The notes below the pieces were generated by a model. It was not told the origin of the DNA. It saw only the letters and a program-made list of their open reading frames with translations, and did not search any database. DNA of 64,000 nucleotides, taken from SIG440 sp045120135 (lineage in GTDB: Bacteria > Bacillota > Clostridia > Monoglobales > Monoglobaceae). Location of the stretch: NCBI GenBank assembly GCA_045120135.1, contig JBGVEN010000010.1, forward strand, positions 248,001 to 312,000. The letters are read 5' to 3'. Each line of letters begins with the position of its first letter. Position 1 is the first letter of the stretch. Below are positions 45,384-54,073 of the stretch, piece after piece. A program made the translations under genes and the position numbers.

Positions 45384-46930
45384 ACAAAAATATTTTTAAA
45401 ATTCCATTCCAACTCAACTCTCCCCTCTTTACTAACAATCATTTTATTAACCAACTTGTCCACTACATTTCTATCAATCTTTTTAATCGCTCCAATCTCT
45501 TTATAAGTTTTTACAGTTGTTTCTTTCTCCTTCTTTTTTGCCAGAACTGTTTTCTGTTTTCTCTTCAACTCCCTGATTTTATCCTCAACTGTTATTTGTT
45601 CTCTTTCAACCTCACCAGACAACTTCATGTACTCATCGTCTGACATCTGACCATCCATAAGTTTTTGGAATAATTTTTCCTTTTTAATCTTCAGCCTGTC
45701 AAGTTTGCCTACTTCGTTTTGGATTTCCCTTTTAACTGAACCCAACTCATTTGTTGTCGCAGTAACATCATTTCTAAATCTTGCTATTTTTTCTTTGCTA
45801 TTCAACGTAACAAATTTAATTGCATCACTAACTAATGCAATCAATTCATCTTCGTGAATCTTTTTATCATAGCATCCCGGATTATTATCCGATAAAGTTG
45901 GAGTCTGACAGAAAAGAACATGATTTTTCGACCATGTATATAAATTTCTTCCGCAACATCCGCAAACAACCTTCCCACTGAATAATGTTGTACCCAATTC
46001 AACTCCTTTTCTTGATTTGCACTCTTTTGATTTTGTCTTATTGAACAGCTCATCACTTATTATGGCTTCGTGAGCATTTTCAACTATTATCCATTTGTCT
46101 CTTGGAACCCTGGTAGATGTTTTGCCACGGATTTTATCTACCTTATATCTTCCAAATATAAGTTTGCCTGTATATTGCTCGTTGTTAATCATCTTGTTAA
46201 GAATTGTCCTTGTCCAAAGATTCATTTCAGGAATCGTGCCGTCATCTTTCAGCTTGTCGTATTTAAAATACAGACGTGGCACAAGAATTTTTTGGTCATT
46301 TAAGTATCGAGCAATAGCGTCATATGTTATTCCACAGCTTCTCATTTCAAATATCTTTTTAACTATCTCTGCGGGTTCCTTATCTATTATAAGCTTTTTG
46401 TTTTCGTCAGCAATATAGCCATATATTTTTTGAAACCCAAGATATTCTCCATTTCGTGCTTTTGTTTGGAAACATGTTCTTATTTTTTTCGAAGCATCCT
46501 GTGCAAGAATTTGTGCAAAGAGGTTTTTAATAGATACTTCAAATCCTCCGGTATCGCCAAAATAATCATTGCTGTCATAGCTATCGTTAATCGCAATGAA
46601 TCTCAACCCAGTATACGGGAATATTTCTTCTATGTAGTGTCCAACCTCAATGCTATTTCTTCCAAACCGCGAAAAATCTTTCACAACAATGACTTTAATT
46701 ACACCGCTTTCAGCAAGTTCAAGCATTCGTTGAACAGCAGGTCTTTCAAAATTCGTACCGGAGTATCCATCATCACAAAATTCTTCAACTTCATAATCTT
46801 TGAATTCTTCTTTTTCACTGATAAATTGATATATCTGATCTCTTTGCGCTTTAATGCTGTTGCTTTCGTCTATTTGCTCATCATCAGAAATAGATAAACG
46901 CATATAAATAGCTAAAACTTTATCCAACAC
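45377..46930 (-). CDS. Large serine recombinase, third of a tandem triplet
   Basis: About 517 residues. Resolvase domain (AIYMRLSISDDE with catalytic Ser, DFSRFGRNSIEVGHYIE), recombinase domain and zinc ribbon (VCGCCGRNLYT) followed by a coiled coil rich in Lys/Glu. The start is GTG 46930 or TTG 46927. GGAGG lies before both and overlaps the end of the preceding gene. The three recombinases are packed head to tail and probably act together on one element. Confidence 0.9.
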   Translation of the reverse strand: MLDKVLAIYMRLSISDDEQIDESNSIKAQRDQIYQFISEKEEFKDYEVEEFCDDGYSGTNFERPAVQRMLELAESGVIKVIVVKDFSRFGRNSIEVGHYIEEIFPYTGLRFIAINDSYDSNDYFGDTGGFEVSIKNLFAQILAQDASKKIRTCFQTKARNGEYLGFQKIYGYIADENKKLIIDKEPAEIVKKIFEMRSCGITYDAIARYLNDQKILVPRLYFKYDKLKDDGTIPEMNLWTRTILNKMINNEQYTGKLIFGRYKVDKIRGKTSTRVPRDKWIIVENAHEAIISDELFNKTKSKECKSRKGVELGTTLFSGKVVCGCCGRNLYTWSKNHVLFCQTPTLSDNNPGCYDKKIHEDELIALVSDAIKFVTLNSKEKIARFRNDVTATTNELGSVKREIQNEVGKLDRLKIKKEKLFQKLMDGQMSDDEYMKLSGEVEREQITVEDKIRELKRKQKTVLAKKKEKETTVKTYKEIGAIKKIDRNVVDKLVNKMIVSKEGRVELEWNFKNIFVC

Positions 46931-48581
46931 AAACACCTCCGTTTAATAAAACATCTTCAAACAAATTCTTGAATTTATAACAAATTTCTATTTTGTTATG
47001 ACCTGACAAATTAATTCTTTCAATTAGTTCGTCAACCATTTCTCTTGTAAGCTGAGTATCTTTTTCAAATTTAAGTAATTTCTTTACCCAACTCTGTCTT
47101 TCAAGTCTGTCGGTCAAATACTTTTCTCTTTTGTCTTTAAGATCTTCGAGTAATAGTTTATAGCGCTCCTGCTTTTCTTTATATCCTTCTACAATTGCTT
47201 TGTATTCAATGCCGGATATCTTACCAGAACCAAAATCATCGAAAATATTTGTTCGCAACACTTCAATGTTTTCAATTATATGAGTATATCTGGTTATGTC
47301 CTCGTCGAATTCTCTCAATGGTCTGGGCTTAATATCCAAAAGTTCTTTTTTATTCTTAGCAGCCATACATACATATAACTGTAAAGATTTGTAAACAATT
47401 TCAGCCAACTCCTCTTCATATATCTTTTTGAAAAGACAATGCGTTTGCCTCCCACGAGAGTCGGATGGACAGGAATAAAAGATAAGCGATACCTTACCTG
47501 TACTGTCCAATCTGTATTGCTTAACTAACTTTGTACCGCAACACCCACAATATAGATTGTTAAATATGTAAGGGATATTCTTCTTGTCAGTTATGGGACC
47601 TCTCTTTTTTTGTTCCAGTTTCCTTTGAGCCATTTCAAAAATTTTGAGCGAAACAATAGGTTCGTGTGCATTAGGGACAATATTCCGTTCCTCTTGCTTT
47701 GTTATCCTCAATGGCTCGTTCCTATACATATCTACCCTTGTTTTACCAAGAACGAGATAACCAACATATAAAGGATTTTCAAGCATAATTTTGACGGTAT
47801 GAGTATTCCATACAGCATTAGCCCATCTTTTGTTTTTAGACATACCGTTTTTAATTTTATACTGTGCAGGTGATATAACCCCTTCGTCATTAAGTTGTCT
47901 GCTTATCTCAACAGTAGACATATCCTGAATTACAAACATATCGAACACCCGTCTGACAATAGGTGCTACTTCTTCATCAATTTCGAGTCGTCCAACTTTC
48001 GTTTTACTCTTTTTATACCCAAACGGGGCAAAAGCAGATATAAATAATCCTTTGTTTATATTATTCCGAGCAGTTGTTCCAACTTTTCTTGATGTTTCTC
48101 TGGCGTAGTTTTCGTTAATCAGATTCTTGATTGGCAATAATATATCTTCAAGTCCTGTGTTACCTTTTAGCGAGTCGTAATCGTCGTTGATAGCAATAAA
48201 CCTTGTATTGTACTGAGGAAAGAATTTATAAATATAATAAGCTGCCTCAAGATGATTCCTTCCGAATCTTGACAAATCCTTTACAACAATACAGTTGTAC
48301 TTTCCATCTCGAATACCTTTAATCATTGCCTCAAACCCTGGTCTCTGAAAACTCAGTCCGGATTCTCCGTTATCGTAGAAGACATCGCAAAGGAACATAT
48401 CACTTTTGGTGTTAATATAACTTGTAACAAACCTTTTTTGGTCATAAAGAGTATTTACATTGGTTTTATGTCTGAAATCTTCTGTTGACAATCGTATATA
48501 TGCCGCCGTTCTGTATGTAGCAGCACTTTGCTCTCGTTTAGCCTTCTCAGCCAACATAGTTTGCTTGCTTTTTCTTGCCAT
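46920..48581 (-). CDS. Large serine recombinase, second of a tandem triplet
   Basis: 553 residues. AAYIRLSTEDFRHKTN holds the active serine, DLSRFGRNHLEAAYY follows. The recombinase domain is around 200–300, and a zinc ribbon reads YCGCCGTKLVKQYR. The gene overlaps the next recombinase by 11 bases and follows the first by 14 bases. Start ATG has AGAGGA upstream. Confidence 0.92.
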   Translation of the reverse strand: MARKSKQTMLAEKAKREQSAATYRTAAYIRLSTEDFRHKTNVNTLYDQKRFVTSYINTKSDMFLCDVFYDNGESGLSFQRPGFEAMIKGIRDGKYNCIVVKDLSRFGRNHLEAAYYIYKFFPQYNTRFIAINDDYDSLKGNTGLEDILLPIKNLINENYARETSRKVGTTARNNINKGLFISAFAPFGYKKSKTKVGRLEIDEEVAPIVRRVFDMFVIQDMSTVEISRQLNDEGVISPAQYKIKNGMSKNKRWANAVWNTHTVKIMLENPLYVGYLVLGKTRVDMYRNEPLRITKQEERNIVPNAHEPIVSLKIFEMAQRKLEQKKRGPITDKKNIPYIFNNLYCGCCGTKLVKQYRLDSTGKVSLIFYSCPSDSRGRQTHCLFKKIYEEELAEIVYKSLQLYVCMAAKNKKELLDIKPRPLREFDEDITRYTHIIENIEVLRTNIFDDFGSGKISGIEYKAIVEGYKEKQERYKLLLEDLKDKREKYLTDRLERQSWVKKLLKFEKDTQLTREMVDELIERINLSGHNKIEICYKFKNLFEDVLLNGGVCVG

Positions 48582-48595
48582 AGCTTATTCCTCTC

Positions 48596-50242
48596 TTACA
48601 CCGCCTCAGAACATATATCCTGTTCTGATTTAAGGTTGTCCGAGATTTTCTTTAGTTCATCAAGCTCAGCATCATAAACAAAAGTTACTTCCGCCCTTTT
48701 ATCTGCGTACAGAGCGATATTGTTGACAAACAAAGCAACCGCTTCTCGTTTAAGTTCACTTATGTTTTGATATTCCCTAAATATCTCTAACCATGAATCA
48801 TTTCCGTCTGCAACATTCTGCGATGTTTCATGTTTTTTTCGTAAAATTTCTAAAGACTCTTCTGCTTCATCAAGCATCGCTGTCTTTATTTTACGAAGCC
48901 TCGAATATTCGGCATCGCCCAACACTCCGCTTAAATGTTTATCATGAAGAAAGCAAAGTGAGTTTTCGATTGCCCTGATTTCATTTTTCTTTTCATTAAT
49001 ATCCATGAGTAAAATATTATTGATGCTTTCTGCTATCGAACTGTTATCATGGTTTTGCAGTCGATAATTTACATTCATCATGCTCCGAATGTGGTATTGC
49101 AATGCACCTAACACAACATTTTCAGCCTCGCCATAAGGAATCATGGGCATATCACAAGTTTTTTCTAACTTATTGCTACATATTAAATAATGATAAGTGC
49201 CGTACTTATTACTTTTAACCTTTCTTATCATTTTCCCACCGCATTTTCCGCATCTTACCATTCCTGATAACGGATACACCATTTTTTGAGACGGCGGAAT
49301 GCGCGTTTCGATTTCAAGCAGTCTCTCAACCGCTTTAAAATGCGCACGAGAGATTATGGCTTCATGAGTGTCTTCTACAATAATCCATTTTTCCTTTTCA
49401 ACTGGTTTTGATTTTTTACATTTGAATGTGGGTTTTGTTATACGGCCCTGAACTAAGGAGCCGCAATAATTCATATCCGTCAGGATATGCCTTACCTCTG
49501 TTGTGCACCATTTAGCAACAGAATGCCGTTGCAATGTTGCGGTATATTTACTGTTTTGGCTCTTTTTATACTCTGAAGGTGACTTGATACCCCTTTCGTT
49601 TAATTCATCAACAATACTGTTGACACTATATCCTCTAAGCTTCATAAAGAATATTTCTTTAACAACAAACGCAGCATATTCATCAATTATTAACTTATGT
49701 TTATCTTCAGGATCCTTTATGTAGCCATATGGTGCAAAGTTCTTAACGCACTCGCCCATCTTCCTCTTTGTTTCTAATTGTGTTCTTATTTTAACTGACA
49801 TATCGCGACAGTAATTGTCATTCATAATGTTTTTAATAGGAATCAAAAACATATCTGTTTCGCTTGTTTCGTCGTTACTGTCGTAGTGGTCAGTTATTGC
49901 AATAAACCTGATTCCCTTCTGAGGAAAAATTACCTGCATATATCTGTCGCACTCATAGTGGTTTCTACCAAATCGTGAAAGGTCTTTTACAATAATGCAA
50001 TCGATTTTTCCTGCATCAACATCTCTCATCATCTCGTTAAATCCCGGACGATCAAAACCCGAACCACTTACACCGTCATCCTCATACTTTTTCTTAAAAA
50101 CCAAATCTTCGTGGTCATCGATATACATGCGAATCATTTTTTCCTGATTGATAATACTGTTACTGGCAACAGCAATAGAATCATCTTCCTTTGATAGACG
50201 CAAATACATCGCACACCTGTACAATTTTCCGTTTTTTTGCAT
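48596..50242 (-). CDS. Large serine recombinase, first of a tandem triplet
   Basis: 548 residues. AMYLRLSKEDDSIAV carries the active serine, DLSRFGRNHYECDRYMQ follows, with a zinc ribbon (RCGKCGGKMIRKV) and a long coiled coil. Triplets of serine recombinases are known from some integrative conjugative elements of Gram-positive bacteria, so this run probably marks one end of such an element. AAGGAG lies 12 bases before ATG 50242, a rather long spacing. Confidence 0.92.
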   Translation of the reverse strand: MQKNGKLYRCAMYLRLSKEDDSIAVASNSIINQEKMIRMYIDDHEDLVFKKKYEDDGVSGSGFDRPGFNEMMRDVDAGKIDCIIVKDLSRFGRNHYECDRYMQVIFPQKGIRFIAITDHYDSNDETSETDMFLIPIKNIMNDNYCRDMSVKIRTQLETKRKMGECVKNFAPYGYIKDPEDKHKLIIDEYAAFVVKEIFFMKLRGYSVNSIVDELNERGIKSPSEYKKSQNSKYTATLQRHSVAKWCTTEVRHILTDMNYCGSLVQGRITKPTFKCKKSKPVEKEKWIIVEDTHEAIISRAHFKAVERLLEIETRIPPSQKMVYPLSGMVRCGKCGGKMIRKVKSNKYGTYHYLICSNKLEKTCDMPMIPYGEAENVVLGALQYHIRSMMNVNYRLQNHDNSSIAESINNILLMDINEKKNEIRAIENSLCFLHDKHLSGVLGDAEYSRLRKIKTAMLDEAEESLEILRKKHETSQNVADGNDSWLEIFREYQNISELKREAVALFVNNIALYADKRAEVTFVYDAELDELKKISDNLKSEQDICSEAV

Positions 50243-50265
50243 AAAAAAATTTCGCTCCTTTAATC

Positions 50266-50431
50266 TTGGAACGAAACCGGCCAGTAAATATGCATAGAAA
50301 AAAACACATTAAATTGAATTTTAACATGCACACTAGTATCTATTATTAAGTTTGCGTAGAATTACGCGGTTCAATAAATACATTATAGCATACAAAGTTT
50401 CAATTTACAAGACTTAATTTTTTCGTTCCAA
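50266..50431. repeat. 11-bp inverted repeat upstream of the recombinase operon
   Basis: TTGGAACGAAA (50266–50276) and its exact complement TTTCGTTCCAA (50421–50431) flank a 144-bp AT-rich stretch containing a small palindrome (GCGTAgaatTACGC, 50354–50367). The position in front of the recombinase operon suggests regulator or recombinase binding. Confidence 0.35.
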
Positions 50432-50456
50432 CTATTAAATTTAAAAAATATGATTC

Positions 50457-50705
50457 TTACATCATAAGAAGTGCCTCAAAACATTCAGCAATTGTTAATC
50501 CGTCTTCCCCGGCAAATTTTGTTTTAACAACATACTCTCCTACCTTAAAAATGTACGGATTTTTCATTTTTTTCAAAATATCTTCCATTCGTTCCTTTGG
50601 CGGTAAGTCTGTTCTTATCTCCAAAGTTCTTATGTCAACCAATTCGTTTTCATCGATTTCGTCAATAGGTATATCCTTAAAATTATCCAAATCTTCTATT
50701 TTCAT
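50457..50705 (-). CDS. DUF6870 family protein
   Basis: 82 residues: an acidic N-terminus, then LVDIRTLEIRTDLPPKERM and NPYIFKVGEYVVKTKF. This pattern matches small DUF6870 proteins that accompany recombinases and conjugation genes in clostridial elements. Function unknown. ATG follows GAGG at 9 bases. Confidence 0.7.
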   Translation of the reverse strand: MKIEDLDNFKDIPIDEIDENELVDIRTLEIRTDLPPKERMEDILKKMKNPYIFKVGEYVVKTKFAGEDGLTIAECFEALLMM

Positions 50706-50737
50706 TACTCATATCCTCGTTTCTGTAATATTGAAAA

Positions 50738-50999
50738 GGGCTTCCTCAGTGGCTACATGGATTGTAAGGTAAAATATATCAGCACTTTTCAGGGGAATGA
50801 ACAAAACAAAATCATAATTTTTGCAACCTTCGTACCTGAAGAAGCCCATATGTTTAAAGGGGGCTTCCCCGTTACACAAAACAATAATTAATTTACGGGA
50901 TTCCCCGCAGAGATTGTTTATTAAATTTTCGTGATTGATTTTTTCGAGATTATATTAAATTTTTAGGTTTGTTTTGTGTTTCCGGACACGGAGAAGCCC
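50738..50999. repeat. Four GAAGCCC/GGGCTTC copies in a non-coding gap
   Basis: GGGCTTC at 50738–50744 and 50861–50867, and GAAGCCC at 50841–50847 and 50993–50999. The middle two form a 7-bp hairpin with a 13-nt loop. Bases 50706–51036 carry no gene. Candidates are a regulator site, an excision site or a transfer origin. Confidence 0.35.
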
Positions 51000-51036
51000 T
51001 GGTATCTATCACACCGTAATGGTTTGATAAATCTAT

Positions 51037-51642
51037 TTATACTTCTTCGTCACATTTTTTGAAGAAGTAGTTTGTGTTGTCAATTTCTGCAAAGTCATAT
51101 CTTTCGATTAAGTTGACCATATCTTGATACATTTCATCAGTTCTATCAGGAGCTGACTCTTTTTCATATGCAATTTTCCCACCGGGACACGGAAATGCGA
51201 CAAAGCCACATGTCCTTATTCCTGTATAGAAAAATATTATATCTTCAAGATTTTCGACAAGCCATCCTCCAATACCACATCTTCTAAATTCTGGAGATAT
51301 GTACAGATTCCATATCACGCATAATTTGGGCCTATTGTAATTAATTTCCGGTCTAAGAGAAGAACCCATTAAGGCTTGCATAATCTTATTAATATTTAGA
51401 TTGTCCGCTTCGTCGTTGTAGTCTGAATAATGTTTTTCCAGTTCATAATGCGTTATGTCATACGAACCTATAACAAGATTACCTACAAAACTGTAGTTGA
51501 CGGAATCATAGAAAGATAAAGCCAAATTTTGGATACATAACGGATTCGTATCTTTATCAAAATACTTGGCAACTGACTCTTCTGTATTAAATTGAATCAT
51601 ATTTTTATAACTATAATTGTGTTTCTCTACTTTAAGCAGCAA
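51037..51642 (-). CDS. GNAT family acetyltransferase
   Basis: 201 residues. The acetyl-CoA loop is in LYISPEFRRCGIGGWLVENL, with R121-C-G-I-G-G126. The N-terminal 90 residues are unlike common GNATs and the substrate is unknown. The start is TTG 51642 with AGGATGGTGA 5 bases upstream. It is cargo of the element and could modify a small molecule or a toxin target. Confidence 0.75.
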   Translation of the reverse strand: MLLKVEKHNYSYKNMIQFNTEESVAKYFDKDTNPLCIQNLALSFYDSVNYSFVGNLVIGSYDITHYELEKHYSDYNDEADNLNINKIMQALMGSSLRPEINYNRPKLCVIWNLYISPEFRRCGIGGWLVENLEDIIFFYTGIRTCGFVAFPCPGGKIAYEKESAPDRTDEMYQDMVNLIERYDFAEIDNTNYFFKKCDEEV

Positions 51643-51736
51643 TTATTTCACCATCCTTTTCAAACAAATTATTGATTTACATACTATTTACAATCAATAG
51701 AACCACCCCGAACTGTTCTGAATATTCAAATTTCTT

Positions 51737-51976
51737 TTATGCAACCTTAAAATTTACAATTAACTCATGCAATTTCAATTTAAGGCTCATGTATACATCC
51801 TCATCAATCACATATGCCACTTCGCCTGAATTATCTATATATGGCAATTTAGAAAGTTTAATTATGTAGGGTTCAAAATAATCAAAAATCTTTTCCTCAG
51901 CTTCATCATTGCCATTCACAGCATCTTTGATTATTTTATAAGTCAAGTCGCTTTTCTTAACATGTTTATTTTTCAT
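51737..51976 (-). CDS. Tn916 ORF8-like helix-turn-helix regulator
   Basis: 79 residues. Tn916-type small regulators share the layout of KAAxNGxxEAxxxIxxxYxPYI followed by D(E)D(V/L)xxxLxxKL and a final FKV. Here it reads AVNGNDEAEEKIFDYFEPYI, DEDVYMSLKLKLHELIVNFKVA. It overlaps the sigma-like gene by 11 bases, as in conjugative transposons. ATG follows GGAGGAAGC. Confidence 0.8.
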   Translation of the reverse strand: MKNKHVKKSDLTYKIIKDAVNGNDEAEEKIFDYFEPYIIKLSKLPYIDNSGEVAYVIDEDVYMSLKLKLHELIVNFKVA

Positions 51977-52511
51977 TTCTGCTTCCTCCTGTCATAGCAT
52001 CGTAAATCTGCTTTTTCATAGATTGCTTTGTCCTTTGTACATTTGAACGGGAAATTTTAAGCCTGTCCCCAATTTTTTGATCACTCATTTTTTCGCAAAA
52101 GCTTAAATATACAACATCCCGCTGATACTGCTGCATTGAGCTTAGTACTTCATAAAGCAAATCATTTTTAATAGTCATTTTAAAATTCATGACAGTAACA
52201 TGATTCTCAAGAAAATCGTAGTCATCAATTATTTCATCATTACTCTCTACAATCTCATCAGATAAAATTTCAGTATCAGATTGATATAACCTTTTTCGAT
52301 AAATATCAATTTTAAGGTTATATAGTGCTTTACTTACTTTCTTTTTAAATTGATTAACTATTAAATTTTCATCTTGCATTTTCGGACACTCCTCACCCAA
52401 AATTTTTTGTTGTGAAAAATGTCCCTCTATAATATAATCACGATCGAGGGTGCCCAAATTGCCCAGATTTTTTGAATTTTCTTTAATTTTTTCAAAATTT
52501 TTTTCTTTCAC
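51966..52511 (-). CDS. Sigma-70-like regulatory protein (Tn916 ORF7-like)
   Basis: About 181 residues. The C-terminal region 4-like helix-turn-helix reads YQRDVVYLSFCEKMSDQKIGDRLKISRSNVQRTKQSMKKQI. The N-terminal half is acidic and poorly conserved. In Tn916-like elements a similar gene pair controls excision and transfer genes. GTG 52511 has GGAGG 7 bases upstream and is preferred to the earlier ATG. It lies just downstream of three stacked terminators. Confidence 0.8.
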   Translation of the reverse strand: MKEKNFEKIKENSKNLGNLGTLDRDYIIEGHFSQQKILGEECPKMQDENLIVNQFKKKVSKALYNLKIDIYRKRLYQSDTEILSDEIVESNDEIIDDYDFLENHVTVMNFKMTIKNDLLYEVLSSMQQYQRDVVYLSFCEKMSDQKIGDRLKISRSNVQRTKQSMKKQIYDAMTGGSRNEK

Positions 52512-52553
52512 GGTTTTTCCTCCATTCATTTTTTAGTGTCTGAATGAAGGCAT

Positions 52554-52730
52554 TTATGGGTATCTGATGCAGTACGCAAACCATTGCTGTGACTGGGTTA
52601 GAAGGTGTTTATAGTAAATAAAAAAGACCGCAAAAAGCCAGCACCCAGCTTTCATGTGGTCTTGAAAACGAGTTAAAGTTCTTTTTTCAATTATTCGTCT
52701 AAAAAGAGAATAACCAGCAGAACTCATCAT
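52554..52730 (-). CDS. Leader ORF 2 overlapping terminator T3
   Basis: An ORF of 58 codons from ATG 52730 with GAGGTG 4 bases upstream (next ATG 7 bases). It runs straight through the T3 hairpin. No family match. Its value may lie in being translated, not in its product. Confidence 0.35.
   Translation of the reverse strand: MMSSAGYSLFRRIIEKRTLTRFQDHMKAGCWLFAVFFIYYKHLLTQSQQWFAYCIRYP
52619..52664 (-). terminator. Terminator T3 before the sigma-like gene
   Basis: On the minus strand AAGACC and AAAGC pair with GCTTT and GGTCTT, followed by a TTTTTT run. It lies inside leader ORF 2, about 110 bases before the sigma-like start. Confidence 0.7.
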
Positions 52731-52744
52731 AGGACACCTCACAA

Positions 52745-52780
52745 ACAAAAAAGTGCCGCAGCGAAATTGCCACGACACTT
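52745..52780 (-). terminator. Terminator T2 in the sigma-like leader
   Basis: AAGTGTCG pairs with CGGCACTT (one G-U), with an inner GCA/TGC helix, followed by TTTTTTG on the minus strand. Confidence 0.65.
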
Positions 52781-52833
52781 GCATCTTGTTATGCGATGTG
52801 CTTTTACTCTTTGATTGAAATTTTACCTGTGCC

Positions 52834-52935
52834 TCACTCCATAGAATAAAAAGCATCTACCGCAGCAAATTTCAAATTGAATGTATATAAATTCACATTG
52901 TTTACCTTATTTGAACAAAAAACTAAATAACTCAA
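52834..52935 (-). CDS. Short ORF with strong ribosome binding site in the leader
   Basis: 33 codons from TTG 52935, with CGGAGGTGG 6 bases upstream, ending TGA 52834–52836 (LVFCSNKVNNVN in the middle). It lies between T1 and T2. Perhaps a leader peptide. Confidence 0.3.
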   Translation of the reverse strand: MSYLVFCSNKVNNVNLYTFNLKFAAVDAFYSME

Positions 52936-53001
52936 TATAATCCACCTCCGTTTGGCAATAAGCACCATAATTCTGTAATAATCAAACAGATTACCAATAT
53001 T

Positions 53002-53280
53002 TTACTTTTTTTCAACAGCAAATGCTGTCAAAATTTGGAAACAAAGCCATAAAACTTTTCGACTAATTTTCAGAATATTCAAGTGATTAAAATAATTTTT
53101 TAAAAATAGAAAAATAAATCGACTGTATTTTTGTAATACATTGTCGAATAATTGATTACTGAAAATAAAAAAGGACAATACCTTCCCCATTGTTTTGGGA
53201 TAAGTATTGTCCTTAAAATTTATATTCATTTGTCTTTGGTCAGGATGCAATCCGCCACAGTCGTCATTCGTCAACATAAA
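53002..53280 (-). CDS. Leader ORF 1 overlapping terminator T1
   Basis: An ORF from ATG 53280 with CGAGG 7 bases upstream, beginning MLTNDDCGGLHPDQRQ. It runs across the T1 hairpin, where the stem itself encodes DNTYP and KVLSFF. This resembles translated attenuator leaders upstream of tet(M)/tet(W)-class genes. The rest of the ORF, which is hydrophobic, may not be a real product. Confidence 0.35.
   Translation of the reverse strand, partial: FMLTNDDCGGLHPDQRQMNINFKDNTYPKTMGKVLSFFIFSNQLFDNVLQKYSRFIFLFLKNYFNHLNILKISRKVLWLCFQILTAFAVEKK
53166..53214 (-). terminator. Terminator T1 in the sigma-like leader
   Basis: An 11-bp perfect stem, AAGGACAATAC (53171–53181) with GTATTGTCCTT (53204–53214), plus an inner CCC/GGG helix, followed by TTTTTTATTTT on the minus strand. 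The strongest of the three. Confidence 0.8.
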
Positions 53281-53301
53281 GGAACCTCGCACAGCAAATG
53301 C

Positions 53302-53362
53302 TTATAATGCTTCTGCTATACTCACCTGATGGCAATTACTGCTTCCTGCCGAAGCATTATAA
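53302..53362. repeat. 12-bp inverted repeat at the start of the leader
   Basis: TTATAATGCTTC (53302–53313) and GAAGCATTATAA (53351–53362) enclose 37 bases. The outer arm contains a TATAAT that could be the -10 of the leader promoter, so the repeat may be an operator or fold in RNA. Confidence 0.45.
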
Positions 53363-53412
53363 CTTTCAATGTGTATTCAGTTGTTCTCTTTTCATAAAGC
53401 TAAATAACACCA

Positions 53413-53757
53413 TTACTTTTTATCCTTCTCTCTTTCAGATATGTATTCACTAAAATCCTCAACAAACTTCATAACCATTCGTTGGTCTTCTTCAGCCATA
53501 TAATTCATCCTTAGATTTACTGTATCAATGTAAATGTTTTTCTTGGCATCAGAACTATCAATAAACAAATAATCTAATGTGACCTTAAAGAAATTTGCAA
53601 CGTCTCTGTAAAAGAAGAGCGAGGCCCTTTTCTTATTGTTCTCTATTGAAGAAATATATTTTCTTGTCACATCAACAGCTTCGCCCAATTCTTCTTGTGT
53701 AACCTTGTTTTTGACCCTCAACAACTTAATCTGATGGGCAGCGTGCCTATAAAGCAT
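53413..53757 (-). CDS. XRE family helix-turn-helix regulator
   Basis: 114 residues. The N-terminal HTH (about 8–63) reads IKLLRVKNKVTQEELGEAVDVTRKY then ISSIENNKKR. The C-terminal 45 residues are acidic and probably dimerise. Start ATG follows AAGGAAGTG. A palindromic operator lies about 65–80 bases upstream, near the -35. It precedes the sigma-like leader and may control the element's regulatory genes. Confidence 0.88.
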   Translation of the reverse strand: MLYRHAAHQIKLLRVKNKVTQEELGEAVDVTRKYISSIENNKKRASLFFYRDVANFFKVTLDYLFIDSSDAKKNIYIDTVNLRMNYMAEEDQRMVMKFVEDFSEYISEREKDKK

Positions 53758-53819
53758 ACACTATCACTTCCTTACTATTATTTTATCTTATAATTAACAA
53801 TAAAAAAACCGACAATATC

Positions 53820-53850
53820 GAGGACAAATGTCCTCTACTTTGTAGGACAA
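53820..53850. promoter_or_regulatory. Operator-like GAGGACA palindrome and promoter of the XRE gene
   Basis: GAGGACA-AA-TGTCCTC (53820–53835) is a perfect inverted repeat, and a third half site TGTAGGACA lies at 53841–53849. Minus-strand TTGTCG, 17 bp and TATAAG just downstream form a weak promoter, so the site would sit at or before -35. Autoregulation by the XRE protein is inferred. The rest of 53758–54073 contains no gene. Confidence 0.55.
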
Positions 53851-53975
53851 GGTAAACATTTTAATAAAAAAAGAGTATTTATGTTTGCCTTTTTCCTAAT
53901 GAGTTCGATATTTGTCTTTCTATATTTTTTCTATCATTAATTATCCATTTGCAAAGCAGGAAGCAAAAATTACGC

Positions 53976-54018
53976 AAAAAAATAAGGATAAAAGCTTGAC
54001 CTGCATGCTTCTATCCTT
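53976..54018 (-). terminator. Terminator after the zinc-ribbon gene
   Basis: AAGGATAaAAGC (53984–53995) pairs with GCTTcTATCCTT (54007–54018) with one mismatch, and the minus strand continues ATTTTTTT. Confidence 0.8.
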
Positions 54019-54073
54019 GTATTTTCAAAATTATTCATTTGACGAGGGTTTTGCTTATTTAAACGAATCATAC

